From positions 1 through 64,000 of the forward strand of contig CAVSZK010000016.1 in NCBI GenBank assembly GCA_963732415.1: a DNA stretch of 64,000 nucleotides, in the 5' to 3' direction. Each line of letters begins with the position of its first letter. Position 1 is the first letter of the stretch. Position numbers and translations under genes: made by a program. The notes under the pieces were generated by a model that worked only from the letters and a program-made list of their open reading frames with translations, searched no databases and had not been told where the DNA came from. Of this stretch, positions 61,127-64,000 are shown in pieces. This DNA comes from RPQJ01 sp963732415. Lineage in GTDB: Bacteria > Pseudomonadota > Gammaproteobacteria > Steroidobacterales > Steroidobacteraceae.

Positions 61127-61255
61127 AAACTGGCTCACGCACGCGCTTTCGCGTGGCGATGAATTCGAATCGGGTATGACAAGCGTGTCGCAACGAGCGA
61201 TACAGCTGACGACTACACCATCGGTGGGAATATCCCAGGCCGATTGGGTGTTATA

Positions 61256-64000
<2,745 letters not shown>

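Noticed and set aside
61127..61255. tRNA gene or small RNA between 5S and 23S rRNA
   Set aside because: No cloverleaf or strong hairpin was found in this 129-nt spacer.

Overview
The window is high-GC DNA (about two thirds G+C by eye) from a bacterium, most likely a gammaproteobacterium that respires with extracellular or periplasmic electron acceptors. The lineage guess rests on the birA-coaX-SPOR protein-tRNA order at 30.7-33.8 kb, which is typical of Gammaproteobacteria, together with plsY, uup and the general gene content. It is an inference, because 16S rRNA lies outside the window; 5S and most of 23S rRNA are present at the right edge.

Layout. 1-7.7 kb (+): a V/A-type ATPase operon in the order C-I-K-F-E-A-B-D, with a truncated gene before it and an SDR/DUF2867 gene after it. 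9.3-22.0 kb: a metal-reduction type cytochrome cluster with a small monohaem cytochrome c (+) and, on the minus strand, three surface decahaem MtrC/OmcA-type lipoproteins, a decaheme MtrA/DmsE homologue and an MtrB/PioB outer-membrane barrel. Two small lipoproteins sit inside the cluster. 22.3-29.5 kb (-): a complete hydrogenase maturation operon hypC-A-B-D-F-(HemN-like radical SAM)-E without any hydrogenase structural gene. 29.6-34.5 kb (-): small unknowns, bactofilin, tRNA-Thr, SPOR protein, a monohaem cytochrome, coaX, birA and plsY. 34.6-37.9 kb: a CtlX-like hydrolase and feoA-feoB with a small Cys-rich partner. 38.1-45.0 kb (-): inner-membrane quinol/cytochrome modules, namely an ImcH-like NapC/NirT cytochrome, an octahaem/FeS/NrfD/monohaem complex resembling Cbc4, and an 11-haem cytochrome fused to a b-type membrane domain (CbcL-like). 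45.2-48.9 kb: a polytopic membrane protein and uup. 49.2-54.9 kb: a nine-haem Ig-repeat cytochrome, an octahaem tetrathionate-reductase-family lipoprotein with a frameshift, and a divergent sigma54 activator. 55-60.8 kb: nitronate monooxygenase-like protein, SulP transporter, and a broken MFS/spermidine-synthase-like gene. 61.0-64.0 kb (-): 5S and partial 23S rRNA.

How it fits together. By hand count the window encodes about 85 c-haem attachment motifs in 12 proteins. A coherent model is: quinol is oxidised at the inner membrane by the ImcH-, Cbc4- and CbcL-like modules; small monohaem cytochromes carry electrons through the periplasm; the MtrA-MtrB conduit crosses the outer membrane; and the tethered decahaem proteins, plus possibly the nine-haem and octahaem proteins, pass electrons outward. 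FeoAB fits the resulting Fe(II) supply and iron demand, and the hyp operon points to H2 as an electron donor encoded elsewhere. The combination of a Shewanella-type conduit with Geobacter-type inner-membrane oxidoreductases, and the sigma54-linked surface octahaem protein, are the most interesting parts. Annotation was done by reading the sequence only; no database search was run.
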